A stretch of 64,000 bases of DNA from Gemmatimonadetes bacterium T265 (GCA_019973575.1 BPUI01000004.1:186001-250000), one strand, 5' to 3'; counted from the first letter of the stretch, positions 43,935 to 52,587 are shown. Numbers and translations are program-made. Notes: generated by a model not told the origin, from the sequence alone.

Positions 43935-45650
43935 TCACGGCGTCGGTCCGCGGGGCGCGGCGCCGCCGGTCGTCGAGTACGTCGGCAGCGTCGTCGTCCG
44001 CAATTCGGCCGGGGCGTTCAGGCCGAAAACGATGAGGGTCGGCGACCCCGTCGTCTTGAATGTCGTGCGCGAGACATTGCCCGACGTGGTCGCCACGTAC
44101 TGCCGGCCGCCCGTCGCGTACGTCATGACGCCACCGGCGATCGCGCCGCGCGTCGGGTAGGTGAAGCGTACCGCCCCGCTCGCCGCGTCGAAGGCGTACA
44201 GGGTGCCGCCCAGGTCGCCGGTGAACACGAGGCCGCCTGCGGTGGGCGTCACGCCGGCGACGATCGGCTGCGGCGCGTGGTACCGCCACCGCACCTGCCC
44301 GGTCCCCGCGTCGAGCGCGGTGAGCCAGCCGCTCGCCGTGTCGCCCGGGGCGGGCGCGTAGCTCCCGCCGTAGTAGGGCATCCCCGGCTTGTGCCCGGCC
44401 AGGGCCTGCTCGGTCGCGGTCGTGTAGGTGCCGCACCAGTCGACCGCGCCCGCGTAGATGAGCCCCGTGCGCGGGTCGTACGCGGGGCCGTTCCACTCGA
44501 CCCCGCCTAACGGGCCGGGGCAGGCGTGCACGCCCCGGCGCGTCGGCGGCGTGGGCGGCGGCGAGATCGTGGTGACCGCCGTCTTGAACAGGCGCGCGTG
44601 GCTCGCCCGGTCGACCGCATAGACGTGCCCGTCCTTGCTCCCCAGCGCCACGCGCGCCCCGCCGCCCGAGGCGGCGTAGAGCATCGGCGCGGCGCCGAGG
44701 TCGTAGTCGAGCCCGTCGTTGGCGACGAGCTGGTGGTACCACTTGAGCGCGCCCGAGTGGGCGTCGAGCACGACAACCGCGTTCGTGTACAGGTTGTCGC
44801 CGGGGCGGGCCTGGGGCGCGAAGTCGGGCGCCGGGTTGGCGACCGGCACGAAAAGCTCGGCCGCGGCCGTGTCGAGCGTGTACGACGTCCACGTCGCCCC
44901 GCCGCCGCGCGCCGCGGTCGCCGGGAGGTGCCACGACGCGGCGCCGGGCTCCCTGCCCATCGGGACCGTGTAGAAGCGCCACGATTCCTTGCCCGTGGCC
45001 GCGTCGAAGCCCATGACGCGGCCGCGGATGCCGAAGTCGCCGCCGGCGAGCCCGATGAACACCCGCCCGTTCCAGGCGACCGGAGCGCTGCTCGTGAACT
45101 CGCCCTTCGCGGGGTCGCCCACCTGGACGTCCCACAGCACGTGCCCGGTGCGCGCGTCGAGCGCGAGGAGGCGGCCGTCGGGCGTGCCGCGAAAGAGACG
45201 ACCGGCGAGGTAGGCCACCCCGCGGTTGACCGGGTAGACGTCGGGTGCCCTGGGCGCGTGGGTCTGGCGCCAGACGAGGGCGCACGTCGCGGCGTGCACG
45301 GCCACGGTGGTGTGTGCCGTCGTGACGAACAGCGTGTCGCCGACGACGAGCGGGCCGCTCTGGAACGTGCCCTCCTCGCCGAGCCGCACCCGGCAGACCG
45401 GCCTGAGGGCGGCGACGTTCTGCGGCGTGAGCTGCGAAGACGCGGCGAAGCGCTGCCCGTCGAGCGTGCCGTTGTAGCTCCCCCACCCGGCATCGGTGGC
45501 GCCGGCGGCCGGCTCGGCGCGTGCCGTCGGGCCGGCGCCGTTCGGCCGCGGGTCCGCGCCGCGGCCGCAGGCGGCGGCGAGCAGGAGCCCGAGGGTCGTG
45601 ACGCGCCGCGCACGGCGCGCTACGCCCGCGGTGGTGTTGAGGTGTGACAT
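43935..45650 (-). CDS. PQQ-type quinoprotein dehydrogenase-like lipoprotein (beta-propeller)
   Basis: From the ATG at 45650 this is 571 residues. The signal region ends in LGLLLAAACGRG, a probable lipobox. The mature protein opens with GWGSYNGTLDGQRFAASSQLTPQNVAALRPVCRVRLGEEGTFQSGPLVV, the start of quinoprotein alcohol-dehydrogenase propellers. It continues with repeated tryptophan-docking blades (LLALDARTGHVLWDVQVGD, VMGFDAATGKESWRFYTVP, VVLDAHSGALKWYHQLVAND, LTALDAGTGQVRWRYHAPQ, LYAFDAASGAVRFTYP). There is no C-terminal cytochrome c domain, so electrons would pass to a separate carrier. It lies 16 bases after the PEP-CTERM protein on the minus strand. Substrate specificity cannot be stated. 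Confidence 0.82.
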   Translation of the reverse strand: MSHLNTTAGVARRARRVTTLGLLLAAACGRGADPRPNGAGPTARAEPAAGATDAGWGSYNGTLDGQRFAASSQLTPQNVAALRPVCRVRLGEEGTFQSGPLVVGDTLFVTTAHTTVAVHAATCALVWRQTHAPRAPDVYPVNRGVAYLAGRLFRGTPDGRLLALDARTGHVLWDVQVGDPAKGEFTSSAPVAWNGRVFIGLAGGDFGIRGRVMGFDAATGKESWRFYTVPMGREPGAASWHLPATAARGGGATWTSYTLDTAAAELFVPVANPAPDFAPQARPGDNLYTNAVVVLDAHSGALKWYHQLVANDGLDYDLGAAPMLYAASGGGARVALGSKDGHVYAVDRASHARLFKTAVTTISPPPTPPTRRGVHACPGPLGGVEWNGPAYDPRTGLIYAGAVDWCGTYTTATEQALAGHKPGMPYYGGSYAPAPGDTASGWLTALDAGTGQVRWRYHAPQPIVAGVTPTAGGLVFTGDLGGTLYAFDAASGAVRFTYPTRGAIAGGVMTYATGGRQYVATTSGNVSRTTFKTTGSPTLIVFGLNAPAELRTTTLPTYSTTGGAAPRGPTP

Positions 45651-45666
45651 GGCGCCGGCGCGTCCG

Positions 45667-46635
45667 TTACGCCGTCGAGGAGCGCCGGCGGCGTGCGGCC
45701 GCGCCGCCGAGACCGACGAGGCCCACGCCGAGCAGGGCGAGTGCGCTCGGCTCCGGCACGGCGGTGCCGGGCAGGACGGTCGCGATGAAGCCGGACGTGG
45801 GCTGCCCCGCGCCGCCCGACCAGCCGACGATCTGGCCGGCGTCGTTGATGCCCGATGCCTCGGTGAAGCCAGACCCCGGCACCGCGAGGGTCGTGAACAC
45901 CCCCCCGCTGTACAGGAAGCCGGCAAACCCCGTCGCACCGAAGTAGGTCCCGACGATTTGGCCGGCGCTGTTGATGCCGGTCGCAAATGTGAGCGCCGCC
46001 CCGGGGACGTCGAAGCTCGTGAAGGCCCCCGCGTCGTACAGGAAGCCGTGGCCGCCCGCGCGGTCGGTGTACGACCCGACGACCGCGCCGGCGTCGTTGA
46101 TGCCGCGCGCCATGGTGGCGATGCTCCCGGGGACGTTGATCGCGCCGAACGTCCCCGCGTTGTCGATGAAGCTGAACGTGCGACCCGCGGCGTCGTTGTA
46201 CGTCCCGACGATCTGGCCGGCGGCATTGATGCCGTACGGGTTCGTGAGGTCGGCGCCCGGGACGGTGATCGCGCTGAACGCTCCCCCGCTGTACAGGAAA
46301 CCTTGCACGTTGCCCGCGGCGGTCGCGGACGTTCCGACGATCTGGCCGGCGGCGTTGATCCCGAACGCTTCCGTGGCGGCGGCCCCCGGGGCGTCGAGGA
46401 GGCTGAACGTCCCCGCGCTGTACACGAAGCCACGGTAGCCCGTCCCGCCGGTGGTGGACGACCCGACGACTTGGCCGGCGGCGTTGATGCCGCGCGCCAG
46501 GGTCTCCGTGGCGCCCGCGACGACGATCGGGCTGTAACCGTAGACTTGGGCGTCGGCGAGCGCGGGCGCGAGCGCCGCGGCGGCGGCCGCGGCGTGCGCG
46601 AGTGTACGGGCGCGGATGCGGAGTGTGGACGACAT
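45667..46635 (-). CDS. HAF-repeat protein with PEP-CTERM sorting signal
   Basis: From the ATG at 46635 this is 322 residues with an export signal (LAHAAAAAAALAPALADAQ). The body consists of about six or seven repeats of roughly 40 residues, each with GINAAGQIVGTY...GFLYSGGxFxxxxVPGA (e.g. AFGINAAGQIVGTSATAAGNVQGFLYSGG). This is the HAF-repeat pattern of probable beta-propeller extracellular proteins. The C-terminus VPEPSALALLGVGLVGLGGAAARRRR is a typical PEP-CTERM signal, implying processing by an exosortase, which is not encoded in this window. The upstream ATG at 46716 would precede the signal peptide and is less likely. Confidence 0.85.
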   Translation of the reverse strand: MSSTLRIRARTLAHAAAAAAALAPALADAQVYGYSPIVVAGATETLARGINAAGQVVGSSTTGGTGYRGFVYSAGTFSLLDAPGAAATEAFGINAAGQIVGTSATAAGNVQGFLYSGGAFSAITVPGADLTNPYGINAAGQIVGTYNDAAGRTFSFIDNAGTFGAINVPGSIATMARGINDAGAVVGSYTDRAGGHGFLYDAGAFTSFDVPGAALTFATGINSAGQIVGTYFGATGFAGFLYSGGVFTTLAVPGSGFTEASGINDAGQIVGWSGGAGQPTSGFIATVLPGTAVPEPSALALLGVGLVGLGGAAARRRRSSTA

Positions 46636-46682
46636 GGGGGGTGTTGGACGGAAGGTGAAGGAGCGTTGCGTTAGTCGCGGCT

Positions 46683-48425
46683 TTAGTGCGCTGCGGCGGT
46701 GGACGCGTCGACGCACGGCAGCGGGTCCGGGCGCGGGACCGTGACCCGCGGGTACGTGCCGTACGACGCCGTCTTGAGGTACTCGAGGATCGCGTACTTC
46801 TCGGCGTCGCTCAGGCGGCGGCCGATCCGCCCCGGCCGGTTCGCGTCGTCCGTGAACCAGTGCCCCCCCGTGCTGTTCCCGGCGGCCGCCGAGTCGAGCG
46901 TGACGACGTCCGGCCCGGTGGCGGTCCCGAGGCCGAGCTTCACCGGGTCGTACTCGGCGTGGCCGACCGCGACGCGCGCGGGCCGCGACTCACTCAGGAG
47001 GTCGAACACCGTCGCGACCGACCCGTTGTGCAGGAACGGCGCGGTCGCCCACACGCCGACGAGGGGGCGGGCCTTATACCCGCACGGCGCGACTAACTGG
47101 TTCGCGCGGCCGTAACCGTCGAACCTCGCCCGGGCCGCCGCCGGGATGTTGAGGTCGCGGTACGCCTGCAGTCGGATGCCGTCGGTGACCAGCTTCGTCC
47201 CTTCGGCCGCGTGGGCCGCCTTCGAGAGCCCGAGCTTCGTGCCGTCGTAGGTCGTGTTGGCGAAGTTCTCGGCGTCGTGCGCGTCGGTGCCGACGACCCG
47301 GAGCGGCACGACCTTCATGCTCCACTCGCCCGACGGACTGCCGGCCAACTCCCGCACGCCGTGGCAGCCGGCGCAGGTCTCTGCGAAGAGCATGCGCCCG
47401 ACTGCCGCCCGCCGGCCGTCGATCGCGCCGAGGATCTGCGCGGGCCACACCGGCGGCTTCAGCGTGGTGATCTGTTGCTCGATCGCGAACAGATTCATGA
47501 TCGGGATCGACGTCCGCCACCGCTGCGGTTCCGGCCGCAGTGCGCCGGTCGCCGGGTCGACGAAGTTCGTCAGGGCCCCGACGCCGAGCGCCTCGCCGAT
47601 GTTGCGGCTCATCGGCTGCCGGGCGAACGCGCTGTACTGCACCCAATCGAAGCGGTGGATGTCCCAGAGGTGCGGGTAGCTCACGGGCGCCGTCGCCTCG
47701 TTGGTGTTGGTCGGCACGCCGATGGCGTAGTTGAACAGCACCTGGGTGATCACGGCGACCGCGTCGTTGCGGCCGGGTCCCGCGACCGTCCCGGTTCGCG
47801 CGATGCGCGCGCGGGCCGGCGCGCTCGCCACGACGGCGCGGTACCGCGCCTCGAAGTCGGCCGCCATGCGGTCGGCGGGATAGCCGAGCTGCACCGCGCG
47901 CGCCTCGAACGCGTGCCGCCGCTCGGGCGCTGCGCCGGTGTACGCGAGCGCCGCCGTGACCTCGTCCTTAAAGCGGTCGAGGTCGATGTTGCCCTGTCCG
48001 CCGTTCACCCGCATCTCCTGACCGCGGTAGCGTAGCTGCCCGGTGTGGCAGGCGGCGCACGTTAGGCCGACGGTCGGGACCCCGCGTGCGGCCCGCCCGT
48101 CGTCGACCGCGAAGCCGATCGGCCAGCGGTACGGGTTGCGGGCCGATGCGCGGTCGTCGGCGATAAAGCCGAGTCGCGCCATACGCTGCGGCGCCATGAA
48201 CGGCCGCCCGGTCGTGTCGCGGAGTGCCGCCAGCCACGCGGCCGGCATGATGACCGTCCCCTGCGGCGTGTGGTAGTACGCGTCCTCCTGGTCGGCTGTC
48301 CAGCCCTGCTGGAGTCGGGCGATCGTCTGCGGCCGCGTCTGTTGCCGCGCGGCGGCGTACCGCCACGCCGAGGCGGCCAGCGCGGCGGAAACCACCGCGG
48401 CGATCGTCAGCGTCCGTGCGTTCAT
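46683..48425 (-). CDS. Di-heme cytochrome c (peroxidase/rubber-oxygenase-like)
   Basis: From the ATG at 48425 this is 580 residues. A signal anchor (LTIAAVVSAALAASAWRYAAA) precedes two c-type heme sites: CAACH at 123-127 (VGLTCAACHTGQLRYRGQEMRVNGGQGNIDLDRFKDEV) and CAGCH at 351-355 (MLFAETCAGCHGVRELAG). The segment ARPLVGVWATAPFLHNGSVATVFDLLSE is characteristic of the di-heme family related to cytochrome c peroxidase and RoxA-type oxygenases. The gene starts one base after the catalase-like gene stop, indicating one transcript. Pairs of y4iL-like catalase relatives with di-heme cytochromes are a known arrangement; the joint reaction is unknown. Confidence 0.82.
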   Translation of the reverse strand: MNARTLTIAAVVSAALAASAWRYAAARQQTRPQTIARLQQGWTADQEDAYYHTPQGTVIMPAAWLAALRDTTGRPFMAPQRMARLGFIADDRASARNPYRWPIGFAVDDGRAARGVPTVGLTCAACHTGQLRYRGQEMRVNGGQGNIDLDRFKDEVTAALAYTGAAPERRHAFEARAVQLGYPADRMAADFEARYRAVVASAPARARIARTGTVAGPGRNDAVAVITQVLFNYAIGVPTNTNEATAPVSYPHLWDIHRFDWVQYSAFARQPMSRNIGEALGVGALTNFVDPATGALRPEPQRWRTSIPIMNLFAIEQQITTLKPPVWPAQILGAIDGRRAAVGRMLFAETCAGCHGVRELAGSPSGEWSMKVVPLRVVGTDAHDAENFANTTYDGTKLGLSKAAHAAEGTKLVTDGIRLQAYRDLNIPAAARARFDGYGRANQLVAPCGYKARPLVGVWATAPFLHNGSVATVFDLLSESRPARVAVGHAEYDPVKLGLGTATGPDVVTLDSAAAGNSTGGHWFTDDANRPGRIGRRLSDAEKYAILEYLKTASYGTYPRVTVPRPDPLPCVDASTAAAH

Positions 48426-48426
48426 T

Positions 48427-49590
48427 TCAGTCACCCCCCGGGAAGGTCTCGCGGCCGGTCGGCTCGGCGCGCGCCGCACCGTTCAGCCGGTGGCGCAACG
48501 TGGAGATCGCCTCGTAGACGGAGCGCCGGACGCGGTTGATGGTGCCCGCCGGCCGGTGCTCCGGCAGGGCGTGCCACGGCGTGTACGACAGGTTCTCGCA
48601 GAATCGCATCTGCTCGGCGCCGGCGAACTGCTGACGCGGGATCGTGATCGTCGCGACCGGCACGAACGGCGAGCGCGCCTCGTCCCAGACGACGGTTGCG
48701 TCCTCGACAGGCATCGCGGCCGTGTCGGTCTGCGACTGCACCATGAAGCGGAAGCACGCGTCGCCGTTCGCGAGCGTCTTCTCCATCGCGGCCCGCAGGT
48801 AGTCCGGGTCGCGGGTCGCCGGATTCGCCGACGAATCGTGTAGTACCCGGTGGTCGCTGCACGTGATCGGCTCGGCGGAGTACTTGACGTACCGCGCGCC
48901 GAGCGTGTACGGCGTCATGCTGAAGAATCGCTGCAGCAGCGGATTCGTGGCCGGAACCGCCGCTGCCGCGTGGGTCATCCGTTCGGCATCCGGATGCGCC
49001 GCGAAGAACGCTGGCAACTGCCCGCGCGCCGACTTCGTTAGGAGATCGGCGTAGTCCGCCGCGGACCGGATGTTGAACGCGGGGTAGGTGACGAGTAGGA
49101 AATCGTGGGTCGTCTCGTGCGACTCGTTCGCGAGCAGCTTGCGGCCCGGGACGCCGGTGAGTTTGATCGCCATGCCGCGCGACAGGCCCGCGTGGTCGTC
49201 GGTGCCGACGGCGTTCGAATACCGGATCCACGTCACGTACGACTTCGGTCGAGCGAACACCCCCACGCGGAGGGCCGCCGGGACATGCGCGTCCACGGTG
49301 AAGCGCGCCTTGACGCACCCATGCCCCTTCGGGTGCGCGTCGCGCTCGGCCGGCCGCGAGGCCGGTCGCCCGGTGGCCTGGTACTGCGCCGTCACCTGTT
49401 GCACGAGGAGCCGCTCGATGGCAGCGGTCGCACGCGGCTCGTCGGGCGGCACGTGCTCCTGCATTGGCGGCGGCGGGAGCGCACCCGCACGCGCCTGCGC
49501 GCTGGCGCGGTGTGAGCACAGCGCCAGCAGCACCGTGGCGCCGCCGGCGTACGCGGACCGCCGCACGAGCATTCGGTTCCTCAGGCGCAC
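48427..49590 (-). CDS. Catalase-related heme protein (y4iL-like)
   Basis: The frame gives 387 residues. ATG codons at 49590 and 49572 are both possible starts. A signal-like segment (GGATVLLALCSHRASAQA) implies export. The core fits catalase-related heme proteins: HPKGHGCVKARFTVDAHVPAALRVGVFARPKSYVTWIRYSNAVGTDDHAGLSRGMAIKLTGVPGRKLL and ETTHDFLLVTYPAFNIRSAADYADLLT. The catalytic His and the Asn-rich distal region appear present, but the protein is shorter than true catalases (about 480 or more residues). It precedes the di-heme cytochrome gene by one base, so the two probably act together in the periplasm. Confidence 0.8.
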   Translation of the reverse strand: MRLRNRMLVRRSAYAGGATVLLALCSHRASAQARAGALPPPPMQEHVPPDEPRATAAIERLLVQQVTAQYQATGRPASRPAERDAHPKGHGCVKARFTVDAHVPAALRVGVFARPKSYVTWIRYSNAVGTDDHAGLSRGMAIKLTGVPGRKLLANESHETTHDFLLVTYPAFNIRSAADYADLLTKSARGQLPAFFAAHPDAERMTHAAAAVPATNPLLQRFFSMTPYTLGARYVKYSAEPITCSDHRVLHDSSANPATRDPDYLRAAMEKTLANGDACFRFMVQSQTDTAAMPVEDATVVWDEARSPFVPVATITIPRQQFAGAEQMRFCENLSYTPWHALPEHRPAGTINRVRRSVYEAISTLRHRLNGAARAEPTGRETFPGGD

Positions 49591-49838
49591 GGCCGTACCT
49601 CAGCCTGCTCAGCGAGCGAGACCGTACCGTCGCGCGCGCGCGCCCAGAGCAGCCGGTCCGAGCCCTCCCGGTGCACGACCGCCAGCATCACGTGGTCGCG
49701 CAGGAGGAGCGTACTGCCGACCCGATGCGTCTCGACCGCACCTGCCGTGTCCCGCGCGCCCGGATCGTACGGCAGCGGTGGTGCCTTGACACCCACGATC
49801 GGGCCGCGGGCAGGAAAGGTCTTGCGGTCGATGTTCAT
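49581..49838 (-). pseudogene. GH31 N-terminal remnant (second copy)
   Basis: The 85-residue frame from the ATG at 49838 includes VGSTLLLRDHVMLAVVHREGSDRLLWARARDGTVSLAEQAEV. This aligns with VGEFIVWRDRGTLAVAHRESPDRLLWEGARDGNFLVAEQATA of the intact GH31 protein at 41517. Everything beyond is missing; the frame ends inside the start of the catalase-like gene. Its leader (copy D) is related to copy C, so the whole leader plus gene start was duplicated and then truncated. Confidence 0.72.
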
Positions 49839-49959
49839 GTCCGCACCCACAAGGCAGCTGGAATTCGCACAAGGTCACCACACGGCTTGGTGCGCCCAGA
49901 CCGCCGCGATGCGCTCGCGCAGCCACGCGGGCAGGGGGTCCGGCGCCTCCGACGAAGCG

Positions 49960-50001
49960 CTCCCACTCGATCATCCGCGAAAGGGACCGGGAACCCTTCA
50001 C
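49960..50001 (-). other. KGSR-type leader/short ORF, copy D
   Basis: The minus strand from GTG (50001) reads VKGSRSLSRMIEWERF, matching MKVPRSVSRVMEWRRF of copy C. The frame remains open well past the GH31-remnant start, unlike copy C. It starts about 160 bases before the remnant ATG. Confidence 0.45.
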
Positions 50002-50096
50002 GTGCCGCCCGCCCGCGCCCGGACCGCGGCCGCCATGTCTTCAGCGAGGCGGAGCGTCCGGTAGTCTGCGCCGCGGGGATTCCGCAGAAGCGGTGG

Positions 50097-50342
50097 TTAG
50101 GCCACCTGGCGCCGGCGCTCACCGGCGGCGACGTAGGCGTGCGTGTAGCACGCGAACTTGCCGGCGAAGATCCCGGTGAATACGCCGGACAGCAGCGGAC
50201 CGGCGAGGCGCAGCCCTGTCGATTGTACCAGCGCGCGCTCGACCACCGCGAGCGCACCGAACGCGTAGTCGCCGAAGCCTCATCTCGGGCGGTACTCCCC
50301 CGTGCAGGCGACGTGGCGCATGACCACATCGACCGTAAACAC
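50097..50342 (-). pseudogene. Unknown small hydrophobic protein with an in-frame TGA
   Basis: A GTG at 50342 begins VFTVDVVMRHVACTGEYRPR, followed by a TGA (50280-50282) and, in the same frame, GFGDYAFGALAVVERALVQSTGLRLAGPLLSGVFTGIFAGKFACYTHAYVAAGERRRQVA to a TAA at 50097-50099 in GTTAGGC. The second part has a membrane-protein-like character (alternating small and hydrophobic residues). I do not recognise the family. It is either a decayed fragment of a larger gene or a chance frame. Confidence 0.28.
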
Positions 50343-50521
50343 AGAGCCCTGTGTTGGGCTACCGCCACAGGACTGCCGCCGGGCGGGTCACAGCACCGCT
50401 CGGTGACGCGCCGTCGGCTCACTCGCGGAATCGACGGCGTCTCATGGCGCGCCCATGCGTGGAGCCCGCGCCGTCGACGCGACGGTCGCCGCCGCGGGTC
50501 CGCAACGGCGACGACGCGCGA

Positions 50522-51160
50522 CTACCGGGTGCCGAGCGCCCGCGCGCGGCGGCGGACGTGGCGGATGATCGCGGCGTGGAATAGCAGCGCGACCCCGAGT
50601 CCGAGGACATGCCCGACCCAGCCGAGGCCACTCGCCGCGCCCACCACGCGCCACCCGAGCGCGGCGAGGGGGCCGAACAACCCGAGCGCGGTCCACAGCC
50701 CGGGGTTCGAGCGGCGCTCGACCACCGCCGCTCCGACGTGCGCGAGCGCGTTGACGAGCGTCGTATACACGGCCACGAGCCCGAAGCCGCCGTCGACCAG
50801 CCCCGCCAGGATCAGGGTGAGCGCGTAGACGCCCCAGACGCCGCCGACGTTAATCGTCGTCGTCGCGCGCGGCGTGAGGGCGTCCGCCCCACCGGCGAGG
50901 GTCGCGTTGATGTCCCGGCGGAACCGGTCGCCGTAGTGTTCCTCCATCTGATGGACGAGGTACGCCAGCAGCAGCGCGTAGACGAGCCCGAGCGCGGGCG
51001 GCCACGTTCGGAGCACGAGGGTCAGCACCACGAGCAGGAACGCGGCGGCCACGGTCCCGGCGAACGGCCAGTTCTGATCGAGCCAGGCGAGCGGCCGCGG
51101 GAGCTCGCGCGGGATCGCATCCGGATGCGTCACGGGGGGGAATTGGGAGTGCCTCACCAC
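50522..51160 (-). CDS. HXXEE-domain membrane protein
   Basis: This is a 212-residue protein with five or six hydrophobic stretches (FAGTVAAAFLLVVLTLVLRTW, ALGLVYALLLAYLVHQMEEHYGDRF, VGGVWGVYALTLILAGLVDGGFGLVAVYTTLVNALAHVGAAVVERRSNPGLWTALGLFG). The motif H-Q-M-E-E and the later NALAHVG...NPGLWTA are the hallmarks of the HXXEE family (conserved His and Glu residues in membrane helices), whose function is not known. No operon partner is obvious, though several small membrane proteins follow on the same strand. Start is the ATG at 51160. Confidence 0.75.
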   Translation of the reverse strand: MVRHSQFPPVTHPDAIPRELPRPLAWLDQNWPFAGTVAAAFLLVVLTLVLRTWPPALGLVYALLLAYLVHQMEEHYGDRFRRDINATLAGGADALTPRATTTINVGGVWGVYALTLILAGLVDGGFGLVAVYTTLVNALAHVGAAVVERRSNPGLWTALGLFGPLAALGWRVVGAASGLGWVGHVLGLGVALLFHAAIIRHVRRRARALGTR

Positions 51161-51231
51161 CGCCGGGCGGCGCCCGGCGCGACGCCGCTGGGGGCGGCCT
51201 GCCGCGGCCTAGCAGCCGGTGCGCCCGCGGC

Positions 51232-51630
51232 TTACGGCGGGAAAGGCTCGACGTACGTCTCGGCGGTGCGCGCGAGGTACACGGCCCGGCGCCCGGGGAA
51301 CGACACGACGTACCCGGCGCACCCGGCCGCGACGACCTTCGCGCAGAACCCCGCATAGGTGTAGCCCGGGACCAGAGCTTGGGCCTCCCGGATCGCCGCC
51401 TGCACCGCGACGGGGTCCCACCCGGCGGCGACCGGCGCGCCAGTGTGGGTTGGCAGGACGACGCTGTCCCCGTCAGGCCGGTAATACGTCGCGCTCGCCC
51501 GGCGGAAGTCGACGGCGTAGCTCTCGAACCCCGCGTCGATCAGCGTGCCGGCGATCTGGGGGAAGGTCATGGTATTGCGTTCGGCGCCGTCGAGGCACGC
51601 CTGGGCGATCTGGGTGAGGCGGGGGTCCAT
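51232..51630 (-). CDS. DUF1398-family protein
   Basis: This 132-residue soluble protein starts at the ATG at 51630. It contains FPQIAGTLIDAGFESYAVDFRRASATYYRPDGDSVVLPTHTG, VQAAIREAQALVPGYTYAGFCAKVVAAGCAGYVVSFPGRRAVYLARTAETYVEPFP. That order is typical of DUF1398 proteins (about 130 residues, e.g. the YbcV group), uncharacterised and often in accessory regions. It is preceded by a poly-G run at 51660-51669. Function is unknown. Confidence 0.75.
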   Translation of the reverse strand: MDPRLTQIAQACLDGAERNTMTFPQIAGTLIDAGFESYAVDFRRASATYYRPDGDSVVLPTHTGAPVAAGWDPVAVQAAIREAQALVPGYTYAGFCAKVVAAGCAGYVVSFPGRRAVYLARTAETYVEPFPP

Positions 51631-51695
51631 GGGGGCGCTCCGTGTTGGTGGCGCGGTTTGGGGGGGGGGCGGTCGTGCCGTTGGGACCGAGACGG

Positions 51696-51902
51696 TCAGT
51701 CGACGGGTAGGGCGGTAATGCCGAGCCGGGTGACCCTGTCCTCAAGCAGACGCCGCGGGACGCGGCGCTCGTGCTCGGACGGGTACGCGAAGCACGCAGC
51801 GTCGTCCTGGTCGGCCACCACGGCCGGGGTGGGGACGAGGGCTGCCCCGGCCACCGTTAGGCGGACGTTCTGGGCTCGGCCGTCGTCGGTGCTATAATGA
51901 CA
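51696..51902 (-). CDS. Short hypothetical frame
   Basis: The minus strand from about 51902 to the TGA at 51696-51698 reads as a coherent C-terminal segment (DDGRAQNVRLTVAGAALVPTPAVVADQDDAACFAYPSEHERRVPRRLLEDRVTRLGITALPVD). No good start codon is apparent and the family is not recognised. It contains one GTTAGGC on the plus strand (51856). Confidence 0.28.
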   Translation of the reverse strand, partial: CHYSTDDGRAQNVRLTVAGAALVPTPAVVADQDDAACFAYPSEHERRVPRRLLEDRVTRLGITALPVD

Positions 51903-51940
51903 GCGCCGCGGTGACGACGCGCTTCACCCGCACGATCGGT

Positions 51941-52465
51941 TCAGGCGAACCGATGCCCCGCCGACGCCGGTACTGCCGTGTGCGTCCGACCGCGGTGGGC
52001 GAGTGTGAGCAACGTCAGCCCGAGCACGGGCGCGATGACGTCCATGTAGAACGGTACGCCGGCGTTGCCGGGCGCGAAGTTGCCCGCGACGATCATCTGC
52101 CGAACGTGACCGACGGCGTCGCCGAGCAGGAAGATCGACGCGGCGGAGAGCGCCGCTGCCTGGAACGCCAGGGCGCGCCGGAACGCGAGACACGCGGTCA
52201 CCCCGATGGCGAGGTCGGCCACGCCGACCTCGAACTGGAATGGGCTGACCCGCCAGCCGATGTGTGCGGCCGCGATGTCGGGGAAGCACACGTGTGATAT
52301 CCCGGCCCACAGGCCCGTTACGCCGATCGGGAGGAGGAGTACCCAGGACAGGAGGCGGCCGACGGCCGGCTCGCGGCCCCGTCGAATTGCCGCGGCGACC
52401 AGCGCAGCGACCAACAGAATTGCGGGCAGGTTGCGAATCGTGAACCCGATGACTTCGGGGGCCAT
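51941..52465 (-). CDS. Four-pass membrane protein (DUF6790-like)
   Basis: From the ATG at 52465 this is 174 residues with four hydrophobic segments (LPAILLVAALVAAAI, LLSWVLLLPIGVTGLWAGI, VGVADLAIGVTACLAFRRALAFQAAALSAASIFLLGDAVGHVRQM, VIAPVLGLTLLTLAH). Phrases such as GHVRQMIVAGNFAPGNAGVPFYMDVIAP resemble a small family of uncharacterised membrane proteins that I associate, with limited certainty, with DUF6790. It lies in a run of co-oriented small membrane proteins (50.5-53.1 kb). An in-frame extension upstream is unlikely to be translated. Confidence 0.58.
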   Translation of the reverse strand: MAPEVIGFTIRNLPAILLVAALVAAAIRRGREPAVGRLLSWVLLLPIGVTGLWAGISHVCFPDIAAAHIGWRVSPFQFEVGVADLAIGVTACLAFRRALAFQAAALSAASIFLLGDAVGHVRQMIVAGNFAPGNAGVPFYMDVIAPVLGLTLLTLAHRGRTHTAVPASAGHRFA

Positions 52466-52587
52466 GTGTGTCACTCCGGTTGATGACTGCTTGGTTGGTG
52501 GCGCGCTCGGGGAAGTCTGCGGCGGACGGCGCACGCCTCTTCCCGTCAGGCCGCAGGGTGGGCCGCACGCGACGTCTCTTCCGGGCG

